The notes beneath the pieces were generated by a model. The model was not told where the DNA came from. It saw only the letters and a program-made list of their open reading frames with translations, and did not search any database. A stretch of 64,000 bases of DNA from Tricholoma matsutake (taxonomy: Eukaryota > Basidiomycota > Agaricomycetes > Agaricales > Tricholomataceae), in NCBI GenBank assembly GCA_026075535.2, contig AP026546.1, forward strand, positions 10,416,001 through 10,480,000. The letters are read 5' to 3'. The translations under genes were made by a program, and so were the position numbers. Shown here piece by piece: positions 52,580 through 62,215 of this stretch (position 1 is its first letter; the number at the start of each line of letters is the position of its first letter).

Positions 52580-53215
52580 CTAGTGTGTCAACTGGATGCC
52601 CATCTCTTCTCTATGCTGAGTAAATTTTGGTTTCGGTAGAGCTTTGGTTAATACATCTGCTGTTTGCTCTGGATCTCGACAGTTCTGTATATCAAGAACT
52701 TTTTCATTCACAAGGTCCCTGACCCAGTGATGGTGAAGAGCGATGTGCTTTGACCATTGATGAAATTGTGGGTTGTGTGTTAATACTACAGACCCCTCAT
52801 TGTCACCATAAACAATGGTCATATCCCCTTGAATAAATCTGAGTTTGCCATATAGATTTCTGAGCCACGTTGCTTTGCATCCAGACTCCAAGAGAGCCAC
52901 ATACTCTGCCTCTGTAGATGACAAGGCTATGGTGGTTTGTTTCTTTGATTTCCAAGTCACTGCTCCCCTTGCTGTTAGTGCTCCCCTTGCTGTTAGTGCT
53001 CCCCTTGCTGTTAGGAAAACATATCCCATTGTGGACTTGTGATCATCTGCATTTGAAAAGGCAGCATCTGCATACCCATAGAAGAGGTTATTTTCTCCAG
53101 TTGCATCCTGAGATGTGCGGTAAGTTATCCCAAGAGTTTCATACCTGCAAGGTACCTGAGTATCTGCTTTAGTGCACCATGGTGTTGGAGACCTGGGTTA
53201 GTGGTGTAGATGGCC
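52580..53215 (-). pseudogene. pol: Copia RT end and RNase H, inverted piece
   Basis: The minus strand carries LAIYTTNPGLQHHGALKQ, NLFYGYADAAFSNADDHKS, a normal RNase H with TIALSSTEAEYVALLESG, SKHIALHHHWVRDLV and TADVLTKALPKPKF. RT in the plus-strand Copia piece stops at SDISYG (51588), and this fragment resumes about where that one ends, so it may be the same element with its 3' part inverted. An 18-bp triplication (52963-53014) adds two copies of TARGAL to the protein. Confidence 0.85.
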
Positions 53216-53611
53216 AATTAAATGACAGGTTGCTATTGTTTGGGCTTATGTTCCATCTGAAATAGATTGTGTGTGGCCACTCACAGCTATTTCAGGCATG
53301 CTAGTGGCCATGGGAGTGGTGGGTGGCAGGTGGTCCAGACATGCTGAGTCTCCTAGGCCCTAGCTATGCCCAAGACGATGTAGTTGTAGTGATATCGTGA
53401 CTATGTACATGCATGACTGTCTACTGACTAGGTGATCATGTGACTACTGGAGTAGGTGACCACTCACCCTACTCCATCTGCCCATCTCCAAAATGGCGAC
53501 GTCCTCATTGCCACAGAAAAAGAGGAACAAGAACAATAGGTATAAAAAATAATGTAACAATGAAGCTAAGAAAATTCTATGGTTGATAGAAAAAATATGA
53601 CAAGAAACAAC
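53216..53611. other. Spacer with left copy of a 135-bp direct repeat
   Basis: No gene is recognised. 53342-53482 is a block matching 61789-61923. After it ATGGCGACGTCC opens a 19-codon frame rich in Lys/Arg/Asn that I do not consider a gene. Confidence 0.5.
53342..53482 (+). repeat. 135-bp direct repeat, left copy
   Basis: From AGTCTCCTAGGCCCTAGC to CTCACCCTACTCCA it matches 61789-61923 with a few differences. It starts TG and ends CA, so it could be a short LTR of an outer element that contains the Ty3 copy at 53612-61644. Confidence 0.8.
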
Positions 53612-54448
53612 TCAACACGGTGGTGTCCATCCCAAAGCACGAAGGGCATGGCTTAAGTCAATGAGATGGGGGTCTTGATCCCAGTTGAGCTTTGGAGCAG
53701 GAGCAGGTGGAGGAGCAGGAGGAGCAGGTGCTACTCCAAAGGGCACAATGATGACAGGTCGTCCTGGTCCAATACCAGAGGGATGGCGTTGAGTGATAAA
53801 AGGTTGAGCTAAATTGTAAAAATTTTGAGATGGAAAAAATTGTGGGGGGCTTGTCATTGCCTTGTTCATCATCGAAGGGTCCCAAATGGCTGTGTATGGC
53901 CTGTCTTCAGAATCGAGAGATCCTGCAGTGGCGGATACATGTTGGGTGGGGCTGGCATCAACACTGCATCTTCGGCCCCAGTTGAGATGGGTGGGTACAA
54001 GTGCTGAACATGTCAGCCCAGGGCTCAATGAAATTTCAACAAGAGATGGGGGTGGCAAAACAGTGGCAGAGGGGGATTCGGATACAGCAGCAGCTGTGAA
54101 AGGTGCAGGAGATGGTGAAATGACTGGTTTAGGGCTGAGCTGGGATGAACTGGGGTATATGGGCCCAGACAGGGATGCAGGCAGCGAACAGGGAGCTTCC
54201 CTATGTGTAGACAATGCAGGTGGGGGCATAGATGACATGGAAATGCAGGGGGATATTGGCATCATCATCTGTGAAATAGTAGCAGAAGTGGGGGGCTCAG
54301 GGTGTCGAACAGGGGTTATGGGAACAAGCTGGGGGAGCACTGATGGTCCAGGGAGCATGTGCCATCGATTTTCGGGTGCCAGGTTTCGTTCTGAGAGTGG
54401 CAGGAGTGGCCGATGTTGTTCAAAGTTGTTCGAGCTGACAATCGTCAA
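53612..54448 (-). CDS. Pro/Ser-rich frame after integrase of element C
   Basis: A 278-codon open frame without internal stop. The first two thirds are rich in Pro and Ser (SPSPAPFTAAAVSES); the end is more ordered (RPVIIVPFGVAPAPPAPPP, then WDQDPHLIDLSHALRALGW). I recall a similar Pro-rich stretch followed by a DLxxALRALGW end in retrotransposon-related proteins of mushrooms; the function is unknown. It overlaps the last pol codons in another frame, and no ATG is seen at its start, so it is probably an extension of the polyprotein reached by frameshift or splicing. The copy at 15.5 kb has an antisense gene in this place instead. Confidence 0.5.
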   Translation of the reverse strand: MTIVSSNNFEQHRPLLPLSERNLAPENRWHMLPGPSVLPQLVPITPVRHPEPPTSATISQMMMPISPCISMSSMPPPALSTHREAPCSLPASLSGPIYPSSSQLSPKPVISPSPAPFTAAAVSESPSATVLPPPSLVEISLSPGLTCSALVPTHLNWGRRCSVDASPTQHVSATAGSLDSEDRPYTAIWDPSMMNKAMTSPPQFFPSQNFYNLAQPFITQRHPSGIGPGRPVIIVPFGVAPAPPAPPPAPAPKLNWDQDPHLIDLSHALRALGWTPPC

Positions 54449-57400
54449 TATTGAAGAAGTTTGGAGGAAGGGGAATCGATTTCCATGCTAGATAGGGTAG
54501 AATTCGGAAAGCTGCTACTGGTCGATGAAGAACTGATCTGTCGAGCTCGCAAAGAATATAAGCACCACCATAGTTTCTTGCGATGACTATGAGTGGGCCA
54601 AGATATCGAGCTCGCATTTTTGGATTAAGAGCCTTTTTGATCTGTGTGTTTCACATGAGTACGAGGTCACCTTTTTCGAAATGGTAGTCTCGAATCATTT
54701 GCTTGTGAACTTCTTCGAAGCATTTCGCAGCTTCTCGTCGAGCGGTGTAGACTCTAGAGTAGAGTACCTCAAGATCGGTCGAGCATTTCTGGAGTGTGAT
54801 CGCACATTGGGCGATGAGATCGGTGGAGGAGAGTATCGAATCGGGTGGTGGTTGTAGATATGTCGCTTCTGAAATGTCGAGAGGGATGAGTGGATGAGAA
54901 CCTGTGATCACAAAATAGGACCAACAGCCCATTCGTTTTCGAACTGTTACCCGTTCTGCCCAAAAGACCGAGTAGGTCCCGACCATTGAGTTTGATCACC
55001 ATCGACGGCCTTGTAGAGCGATTGTTGTACATCGAAGTGGGCTCGTTTGACAAGGCCATTGGCATGAGAATTGTACCCACTTATCCAAATATGATTGATA
55101 TGATATCGCTTCGACAAATACTCGAGAGCAGAAAGGAATGCTGCGCCGTTGTCAGTAACGATCTCATAAAGCGAGCCCCAACGACAAATGATTTCTTCGA
55201 AGATCCAATCGCCGATGGTCTTTGCTGTTTCTTTGCGAAGCATCCTGAACTCCAGCCAGTATGATATCGAACATCGACCTTGTACTATATAGCAATATCC
55301 ACCGGAAGGCGGCATGTGCATTGTGTCGATATAGACTTTTCCGAATAGAGGAGCGGGTGTGGCGACGATTGGTGGAATAAGAAGATTTCGTGTTTGTCGC
55401 AACTGACAGTAGTGGCACGTTTGGATGTACCATGCGATATCAGCTTTCAGGTTGGGCCACCAGAATCGTAGTGCAATGTGAGACTTTGTGGCGAAGATCA
55501 TTTTGTGGCCGATATGGTCGTGCGACGACCGGATAATATCGATGCGACGCTCTGGAATCGCGATGATCTTGTGTTTGCCGTGACGATTTTTTCGCCATAG
55601 TTTGCCGGAATCTATGAAGAACTCGGTGCAATATCGCACGAAGGTAGCATACTCTGTGTCTGATAGATGTGGGGGTCGCACCATATCGTCTAACCATTTA
55701 TGAACGAGCAGTAATTGTTCGTCATCTTTCTTTGCTTTGTCTGATCTAGGTATGTCTTCGTATGAAATGTCCTCCCCCTTACTGAAATCTGAAGCTTGGG
55801 TGAAAGTGGGATAAGTCGTGTGAGAGGGGAATGGTCAAATTGAGATTGGGTTGATTTGGTGAATGAAACCATGTAGTTTGTCGATCCAGTCGCCGAATTC
55901 TTCTTCTACTTTGACATCGTTGTCTTCAGTTTGTCGAGGACATTGCGAAAGACTGTCTGGTCCATGGTGCGTACCTGCAACATGAACTAGGGCGAAGTGA
56001 AATGTTAGAATGGAGACTATCCATTGGTTTATGCTAGCGCTAGGCACGATATCGGGATTTGAGAGCATGCCTTTAATATACCTCACATCAACCTCGACGA
56101 TAAGGTTTCGTACCCCTATCAAGTATAAACGAAGTGCCCCAAGGGCTTGATATAGACCATAAAGCTCGAGTTTTGGTTGCAAAAACTGCAATTCACAGTC
56201 GTTGAGCGTGATCGAGCCGAATTGATTGTAATATCGCTTTCGAGGGTTATCTCGGTCACATTGCGTTAGGAAATAGCCAATGGCGATGCTCGATGTGTCG
56301 ACTGTGAGGATTACTGAGGCAGTCAAGGTATAGTCAATGGCTCGAATCATGGGTGAGTTTAGGAGTGCATGCTTGAGATCTTCTTGCACTGCTACCTGAG
56401 ATGGGCCGAATTCGAAGGGCACATCTTTTCAAGTAAGATTGATTAGCGGAGCTGCTCAATGTGCAAAACTCTGGATGAAAATTCGACAAACTCCAATCGT
56501 TCCTAAGTACACCTTAACTTCTGTGAGCGTACAACATGGACCCCATTTCTGGATCTTATCGATATGCATCGGGTCAGCCATTCGGCCTTGAATATTGCAT
56601 CAATGACCTAAAACAATTATCTCAGGGACACAAGCAAATAATTTCGGTCCAGAGAACGTCCCACCACAATACTTCATGTGCTGGACGATGCAATTTAGGT
56701 TCTCGAAGTGTTCCCACACGAATCGTCGAATGCCTGAGTTGTTGACAATCGTTTCATAAGACCCACTGATTGTTTGATATTCCGATTTCGGACCCTTCAC
56801 CGGTGTGTCGTCGATATAAGGGATTGTGATGTGAGGGACCTTGGGTTGTAGGATGAAAGTTACATCGTCGTGTAGGATCGGAACCGAGTTTGTCCAACCC
56901 ATCGGTAGGGTGACGATTTGAAGTGCACCGAATGGTGTCTGGAAAGTCATTAGATCTCGAGAGGATTCAGATATGAGCCTTTTGTCAAATGCAACATATA
57001 AATCCAACATTCAACCACAAGCGCATCCTCCAAACTGTTCAGCTAAATGCTCGGGGATTGGGACGATGCCTGAGTGCTGAATCGTAACTTGGTTTAGCGG
57101 CTCGAGGCTGTGGACAATTCGGAGCGATTTTGCATCTTTCTTCGCAACGCAAAACCATTGCGATCAGTATGACGAGTTCGACGACTCATAGACTCCTGCT
57201 TCAATCTTCTTTTTCAGCATCTCGCAAATTTGTTCATACAAACCAGGCAGTATGGGGATATTGCGTTCAACCCAAGGGGTATGCAGGACAACTGGGAACC
57301 CGATAGGGGGGAAGAAATCTGGTCGAAACCTTCCTCATTTGTTTTCGGTCCATGCGAACCCTGCTTGCTGGTTTCAAATGAAGTCATGCATGAGGTCTCA

Positions 57401-57940
57401 TTCTTGAGGCCATAAGAAATCTCCTGGATGATTTTGATCGATGATGTTTTTGCATTCGAGGTTATATTGAGGAGTTGGTTTGAATATCGGAGGATGGGGA
57501 TTGAGTGGAGGCATGTCTTGGAGGGGATCACCCTCAATGCATCGAATAATTCTAAAATGATTGGGTAGTCCAGCCACAATTGGGTGGACCTTCTGTGCGA
57601 CTGGTTTATACTTTTTCTTTGTCAATAAATAACTAGACTGTGGATTGTCAGAAATAACTGAGGAAGGGGAAACTGACGATGAAGAAGGTCGCATAGGTAT
57701 AAACACCATCAAGGCATTTCGAGGAACATGGAACTCGTCGCACGCAGATAAATATAAATTGGAAAGCGTCGCGGATAATTCTTCGGAGGAGTCAATTTCG
57801 GGGATATTTGCAGTGCACTCGATAAATATAGAGGAGTTAGAAGAGTCGAATGAGATGATGAAAGTGCACTGTTCCGAAATTTCATTCTCTAACACTGAAA
57901 ATCCTCTCGAACTACTTTTCAACGACGGTGCAATCAAGGT
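54420..57940 (-). pseudogene. pol: Element C pol: RT-RNase H-integrase
   Basis: RT includes MLDLYVAFDKR, LPMGWTNSVPILHDD and IPYIDDTPVKGP (YIDD at about 56810-56822). Then EIIVLGH, KVYLGTIGVCRIFIQ, RNase H (ILTVDTSSIAIGYFL, KLELYGLYQALGALRLYL, DVRYIKGMLSNPDI, HVAGTHHGPDSLSQ), the linker with SKGEDI and integrase (HDHIGHKM and CHYCQLRQ for zinc, YIDTMHMP, IVTDNGAAF). At the third catalytic position it reads GLVKRAHFDV where relatives have GIVERxHFDV, a Glu-to-Lys change. Stops are numerous and mostly TGA at likely Arg codons. Confidence 0.9.
55770..55789 (-). other. Internal polypurine tract in pol of element C
   Basis: Plus-strand TCCTCCCCCTTACTGAAATC, identical over 20 bases to the 3' polypurine tract at 13822-13841. 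It encodes SKGED in the RNase H-integrase linker. Confidence 0.65.
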
Positions 57941-58350
57941 ATCGAGGGAATTGTAGTGGTCCGAGTTGAGTTAGGATCGCATATTGTGATGGTTTGCGCT
58001 TCATTCCGATAGTTCCTAATGATGCTTTCCATCAAGACGTCAAAAGGTCGTCCAAGTAGAATATCGTATGCCGGGTCCTGAATAATATGTATCTGCATGT
58101 ATAGGGTGATTCCACCGAGATCACAGGGTACGTTGCATGCTAAACCGAGTGTTTCATCCACAGTCCCGTTAGCAGACTGCATCGGAAGCCTAATCGAGGA
58201 GTCGTATGCTAGACCGAGTTCATGGCAAACATCTTTGGCCATCGATATGATCGAGGAACCGGGATCGACGATGCTTTCTACCTGGTTGTTACCATGGACA
58301 TCCATAATAACTGATCTAATTGATGAAGTTTCTTTAGCGACGACGAAAGG
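57934..58350 (-). pseudogene. Element C protease
   Basis: Carries ESIVDPGSSIISMAKDVC (Asp in D-P-G-S), LAYDSSIRLPMQSANGT and PAYDILLGRPFDVLME. The motif order is that of a retropepsin of this lineage. It is separated from the upstream gag tail by a stop near 58369. Confidence 0.82.
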
Positions 58351-60420
58351 CTGAGGGATTTCACTGGGTCAGAGACTGCTAATATAAGTCTCATATGGGT
58401 CAGGCACAATGATCACGTCTGGACTAAACATGTTCATTGCATTGTTTCCGGATTGTGGGACTCGTTTTGGTGTGACCTGTTCTCTCCATTTTGTTCGAAC
58501 CTCTGGTGAAAGAGAGAGTAGTTCTTCAGATGTCAGCGTGATGATCTGCATCTTCATCGAGCACGCAAATATATCATGCACAATTTTCTCATTCTGTACC
58601 AGTGCCTGTGTCGCATACGATGGTCCGTCTTTTTCCTTACCCTTTGATGCACCAGCAAAGTTCCTTTCGTGTGGTGGCAAATAGGCATTCTCCCTGACCG
58701 ACGCGTATGGGTGTACCGAGGTTTGCATTGGGGGTATGGTGGTCGATGGCGAAGTGGTCGATGTCAATGTTGGAGCGGTAGTTGAAGTCGAAGGGTTGAC
58801 CATTGTCGATGAAGATGTTGAGGGTGGTGGGACTGTACCAGTAGACGTTGACGATGCAGGGATGGGAGTTGTCATGGCTGGAACCGAATTTTGAACCTCT
58901 TTGTTTGGACGCGAAAATGGTCAACCACTTCAAAGCGTGAATATTTTGTGCTCGAGAGCCGCTATTCTATCTTCGGAGTCAGCTGTCAATGTTGAGTTAT
59001 GATAAATGCCTTTCATCTCCACTCCCGATATAGAAACAGTGTTGGACTCTGTTATCAAAGTGATTGCAGCCAAGGTTGAACTAGTCGAAGTTGAAGGTGC
59101 CGATGGTGCGATGCTGAATAAAAGTGTTGCTGCTGGGGTTGCATCTGGGTTGCGTTTCCACCATTCATCGATGCGTTCCTTGATAAACATGCCAGGGATA
59201 CTTCGAGGGGTGAATTGTCCATTAGGAAGTACAATCTTTCCTTCCGCATTTCGCTTACACTTCCCTTCATTCAAGTATGACTGACAAACCATACATTCAG
59301 GGATAAAATGTCTGGATAAACCGCAAAATATGCAAAGGAGTGCGTCGATATGTGCCTGTCTGTCTGCTGAATTAGTGCGAGGATTTTTAGTACCTGCGAT
59401 ATGTGTAGCGATGGTGCTAGCGAATCATTCAAACATCACATTTAGATCTTCGGTTTTGATCATAATAGTTCCAGGTGACGAGGTGCCCGTATTTCCAACA
59501 TTCGATGTCGAGTGCGATGAAGAGGTCAATTGGTGGATTACTGAGTTCAATGTGTTGGAGCCTGCTAGAACGAATTTTGCTGTGTCATGAATGTCGTTGA
59601 GTGGATACAGATTGTCAGGATAATGGTCAGGGAATTTGAGTTCGAGTCGTCGAGCAATTTGAGTCCATAAGCCGGGTTGGAATCCTCGAACATAGGCTCT
59701 GCTTTGCTCGGCTTCCGAGATCCTATTCTTTGCTTGCAAAAAGTGAGTAATGTTGTAGAACACGCAATAATACATTCCTAGATCGCTCGCATCAAATATC
59801 CCAATGTGCAGCTGTTCTCCCACTAATTTGTCCATGTCCGATATGCTCCACTTGCAATCGTCTTCCAAGCCGGGATAGAGTTTGTGTACTGCTGTTCTAA
59901 ATTTGTTGAATGATGTGCTGGGTTGATACTCTGGAAGCAATTCCCAGAGTTCTGACAAGTCAATGTCGAGGTAGCGACAAGTGTGTTTCTTCATGAGATT
60001 TGATTCAGTAACACTGCAGGTTGGGAATAATAGTTCAAGCTCTTCGAAGTATCGTTGAAGCTCTCGAGGCTGAGTTGGGTCAAATTTCGGAGCGGTCGAG
60101 TGCCCATGAGCTGGCATCACGGTTTGGGTAGTCATGAATGTGATGACTCTAGGGGTAGGGGTTAAGACTTGTGTAATAGATGGTAGAGGTGTCAAAGTTG
60201 TTGGAAGGATAAATGAAGAGGTTGATGATGATGACAAAGAAGTAGATGATGATGTGGAAGGCGATGATATAGGTGAAGGAAATAGTCTACGATGAGTAGA
60301 TTCTGCCTTGGAAACTGGAATTAGAATATCTCCCGATTGTTCAAGAGATTCGAAGGCATGGCGAGTATCGATCCGAAGGGTTCTCACTTGTGTTGGCCTA
60401 AGCCGAGGAAGTCGAGGTTG
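58351..60420 (-). pseudogene. gag: Element C gag with CCHC knuckle
   Basis: Ser/Thr-rich leader, MPAHGHSTAPKFDPTQP, capsid (ELQRYFEELELLFPTCSVT, DLSELWELLPEYQ, DMDKLVGEQLHIGIFDA, AEQSRAYVRGFQPGLW, LKFPDHYPDNLYPL), then after a TGA (59425) the knuckle CIFCGLSRHFIPEC (about 59300-59330), CMVCQSYLNEGKC and a Ser/Thr/Pro-rich tail with YLPPHERNFAG. Two further TGAs near 58935 fall at likely Arg codons. The capsid frame is otherwise open for about 320 codons. Confidence 0.88.
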
Positions 60421-60467
60421 GTCCGACGATGAAATGATTCAGACACCCTCGTGGTGGGCTCCAAAAA

Positions 60468-61644
60468 TGATGATGCTCAACCTGGGAAAACCACCAGAAC
60501 TACCGATGAGGCAATCAATGATGTTTGCGACGAGTCAGAGGAGGGTTGCGAGATGTTCTGAAAGTTTGTGGTCAAACCTCTGAGAAGATTACTAGTCGTG
60601 AAGGTAGTGTTATGCGAGACGAAGACATTTGTCATGGTCCGATCAAGTATCGATCAATATCGAGGGTGATCGACGAGATTGATGGCAAATGAGTTTTATT
60701 GTCGATAGTTGATATGTGAATTATGGGGACCTTTCGATAGGTCGATGGTATATGAAGGGTGCGGCAAACTGCTATGAAGTGTTGGAAGGGTTGCTAGAAC
60801 TAATGACGAGAGGATCGAGGGAGGATCGAGGATGCAATGATTGCGGAGGTTTCTCGTCGATCGAGAAAACCTGCAGAGACTTAGATTGTTTTAGAAAGCT
60901 GATCGGATGCTTATCGGATGCTTAGAACTGTATATGAGATGATATGTGAAGATGATTTCTTGTTATTTTCAAGTAGATACTATAGAGTTTTATATGTTTT
61001 AAAGAAACTTCCTAAAATGGATTGAGAAACATGTGTAGAACATGAGGCAAAAGATATGAGTTAAGGCACAAGGCCATAAAGGAGACTGGAATCCGAACAA
61101 GAAAGATATATATATCATATGATGAAAGAGTAATAAAGGGAAAGAACTAAAAGAGACTGTCCTTTGTGTATAAACTGCGCTAAGTCTCGCAATAATGCGT
61201 CCAGTGGGTTCTGTGCGCGATAGGGACTTGGAATGAAGCTGACCTATGATCAGCAGGTTTGAACACGAGTTGGAATATGTCCTAGTGCATGGTCTTCTAC
61301 CATTTAGATAATGAAGGTGGCACCTGATGTTGCTCGTAGTTTCTCGATATCGATCGATGATGCTCGACGATGGTCGATCGCAGTTGTGGCTTGTTCGAAG
61401 TTGGTCGGGGATGTTCGGTGGTCATGTAGGGGAATCTTAGGGACTTTCAGGGTAGTCCTAAGGTTGTGCGATGTGGTCTTTTGATACTATCGATGTCGCT
61501 GGTGATGTTTCGATGCAGTCGATATGATATCGTGATCGATAGAGTATGTCGCGCTGTGTCTGGGACATCGTAGTAGTTAGCCGATGTGATTAGAATGATG
61601 CTAAAGTGTTGAATCGGTCCTTGAGCCGAGAAGATGACCTATCA
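60468..61644 (-). repeat. 5' LTR of element C
   Basis: A 1177-bp LTR, TGATAGGTCATC...GAGCATCATCA on its strand, followed by the primer-binding site. The ends match LTR types I and II but the body is a third variant rich in TCGA words. Confidence 0.82.
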
Positions 61645-61788
61645 ATGAAGCAGATGTTGGCATGTTATGACGTGGCTCGCAAGAATCAAGGCAGAAGTGA
61701 CAAGAATGGAACTAAGTAGCAGTAAGCCCAGTAAGTCTAAGTGGTGGTGAGCAAGTTGAATCGCACTCTCATCACCAAGATGGAGATG

Positions 61789-61923
61789 TGCCAAGTCTCC
61801 TAGGCCCTAGCTATGCCCAAGACAACATAGTTGTAGTGATATCGTGACTATGTACATGCGTGACTGTCTACTGACTAGGTGATCATATGACTACTGGAGT
61901 AGGTGACCACTCACCCTACTCCA
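61789..61923 (+). repeat. 135-bp direct repeat, right copy
   Basis: Matches 53342-53482 from AGTCTCCTAGGCCCTAGC to CTACTCCA. It lies 145 nt outside the LTR of element C. It is preceded by AAGATGGAGATG, which could be a polypurine tract if the repeats are LTRs. Confidence 0.8.
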
Positions 61924-62215
61924 GTGGTGATGGAGTTGTGGTGGTGGTTGAGGTGTGAGGGAGAGGGCATCATTGTCGATGGTGGTGGTCACTGCAAAGG
62001 ATCAGGCATTAGAGCAGAGTTTGAAAGAATGATAAAAATGGAATGCAAAAATGAACATGAAAATGACCATTTTTGCAAAAGCAAGGGTAGGGTTCAATTT
62101 TTTGGTTCATTCTTGTCTCATTCTGATGTCCATTTTTGAAAAATGACAATAAAAATGAAATCAAAAATGAGCCAAAAATGGCCCAAAAATGACTACTGTG
62201 AACAACCCTATTATC
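61924..62215. repeat. GGTGG-rich stretch and AAAATGA-word repeat
   Basis: 61924-62000 is a GTGGTGGTGG-type simple stretch. 62028-62215 is made of degenerate AAAAATGA/CATTTTTG words in both orientations and ends ACTGTGAACAACCCTA. It resembles in construction, though not in word, the CCGGT- and ACCCGT-word blocks. Confidence 0.65.

Larger units (their letters stand above)
53612..61644 (-). mobile_element. Ty3 element C, sister of the 9-22 kb lineage
   Basis: From right to left: 5' LTR (61644-60468), primer-binding site (60467-60450, TTTTTGGAGCCCACC), gag, zinc knuckle, protease, RT, RNase H, integrase and a Pro-rich C-terminal frame. The 3' LTR and polypurine tract are missing, so the element is truncated after 53612. 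At the protein level it is better preserved than the copy at 15.5-20.6 kb. Confidence 0.88.

Noticed and set aside
53862..54491. 209-codon plus-strand frame
   Set aside because: It is the complement of the Pro/Ser-rich frame on the minus strand, whose ordered C-terminal end is the more protein-like reading.
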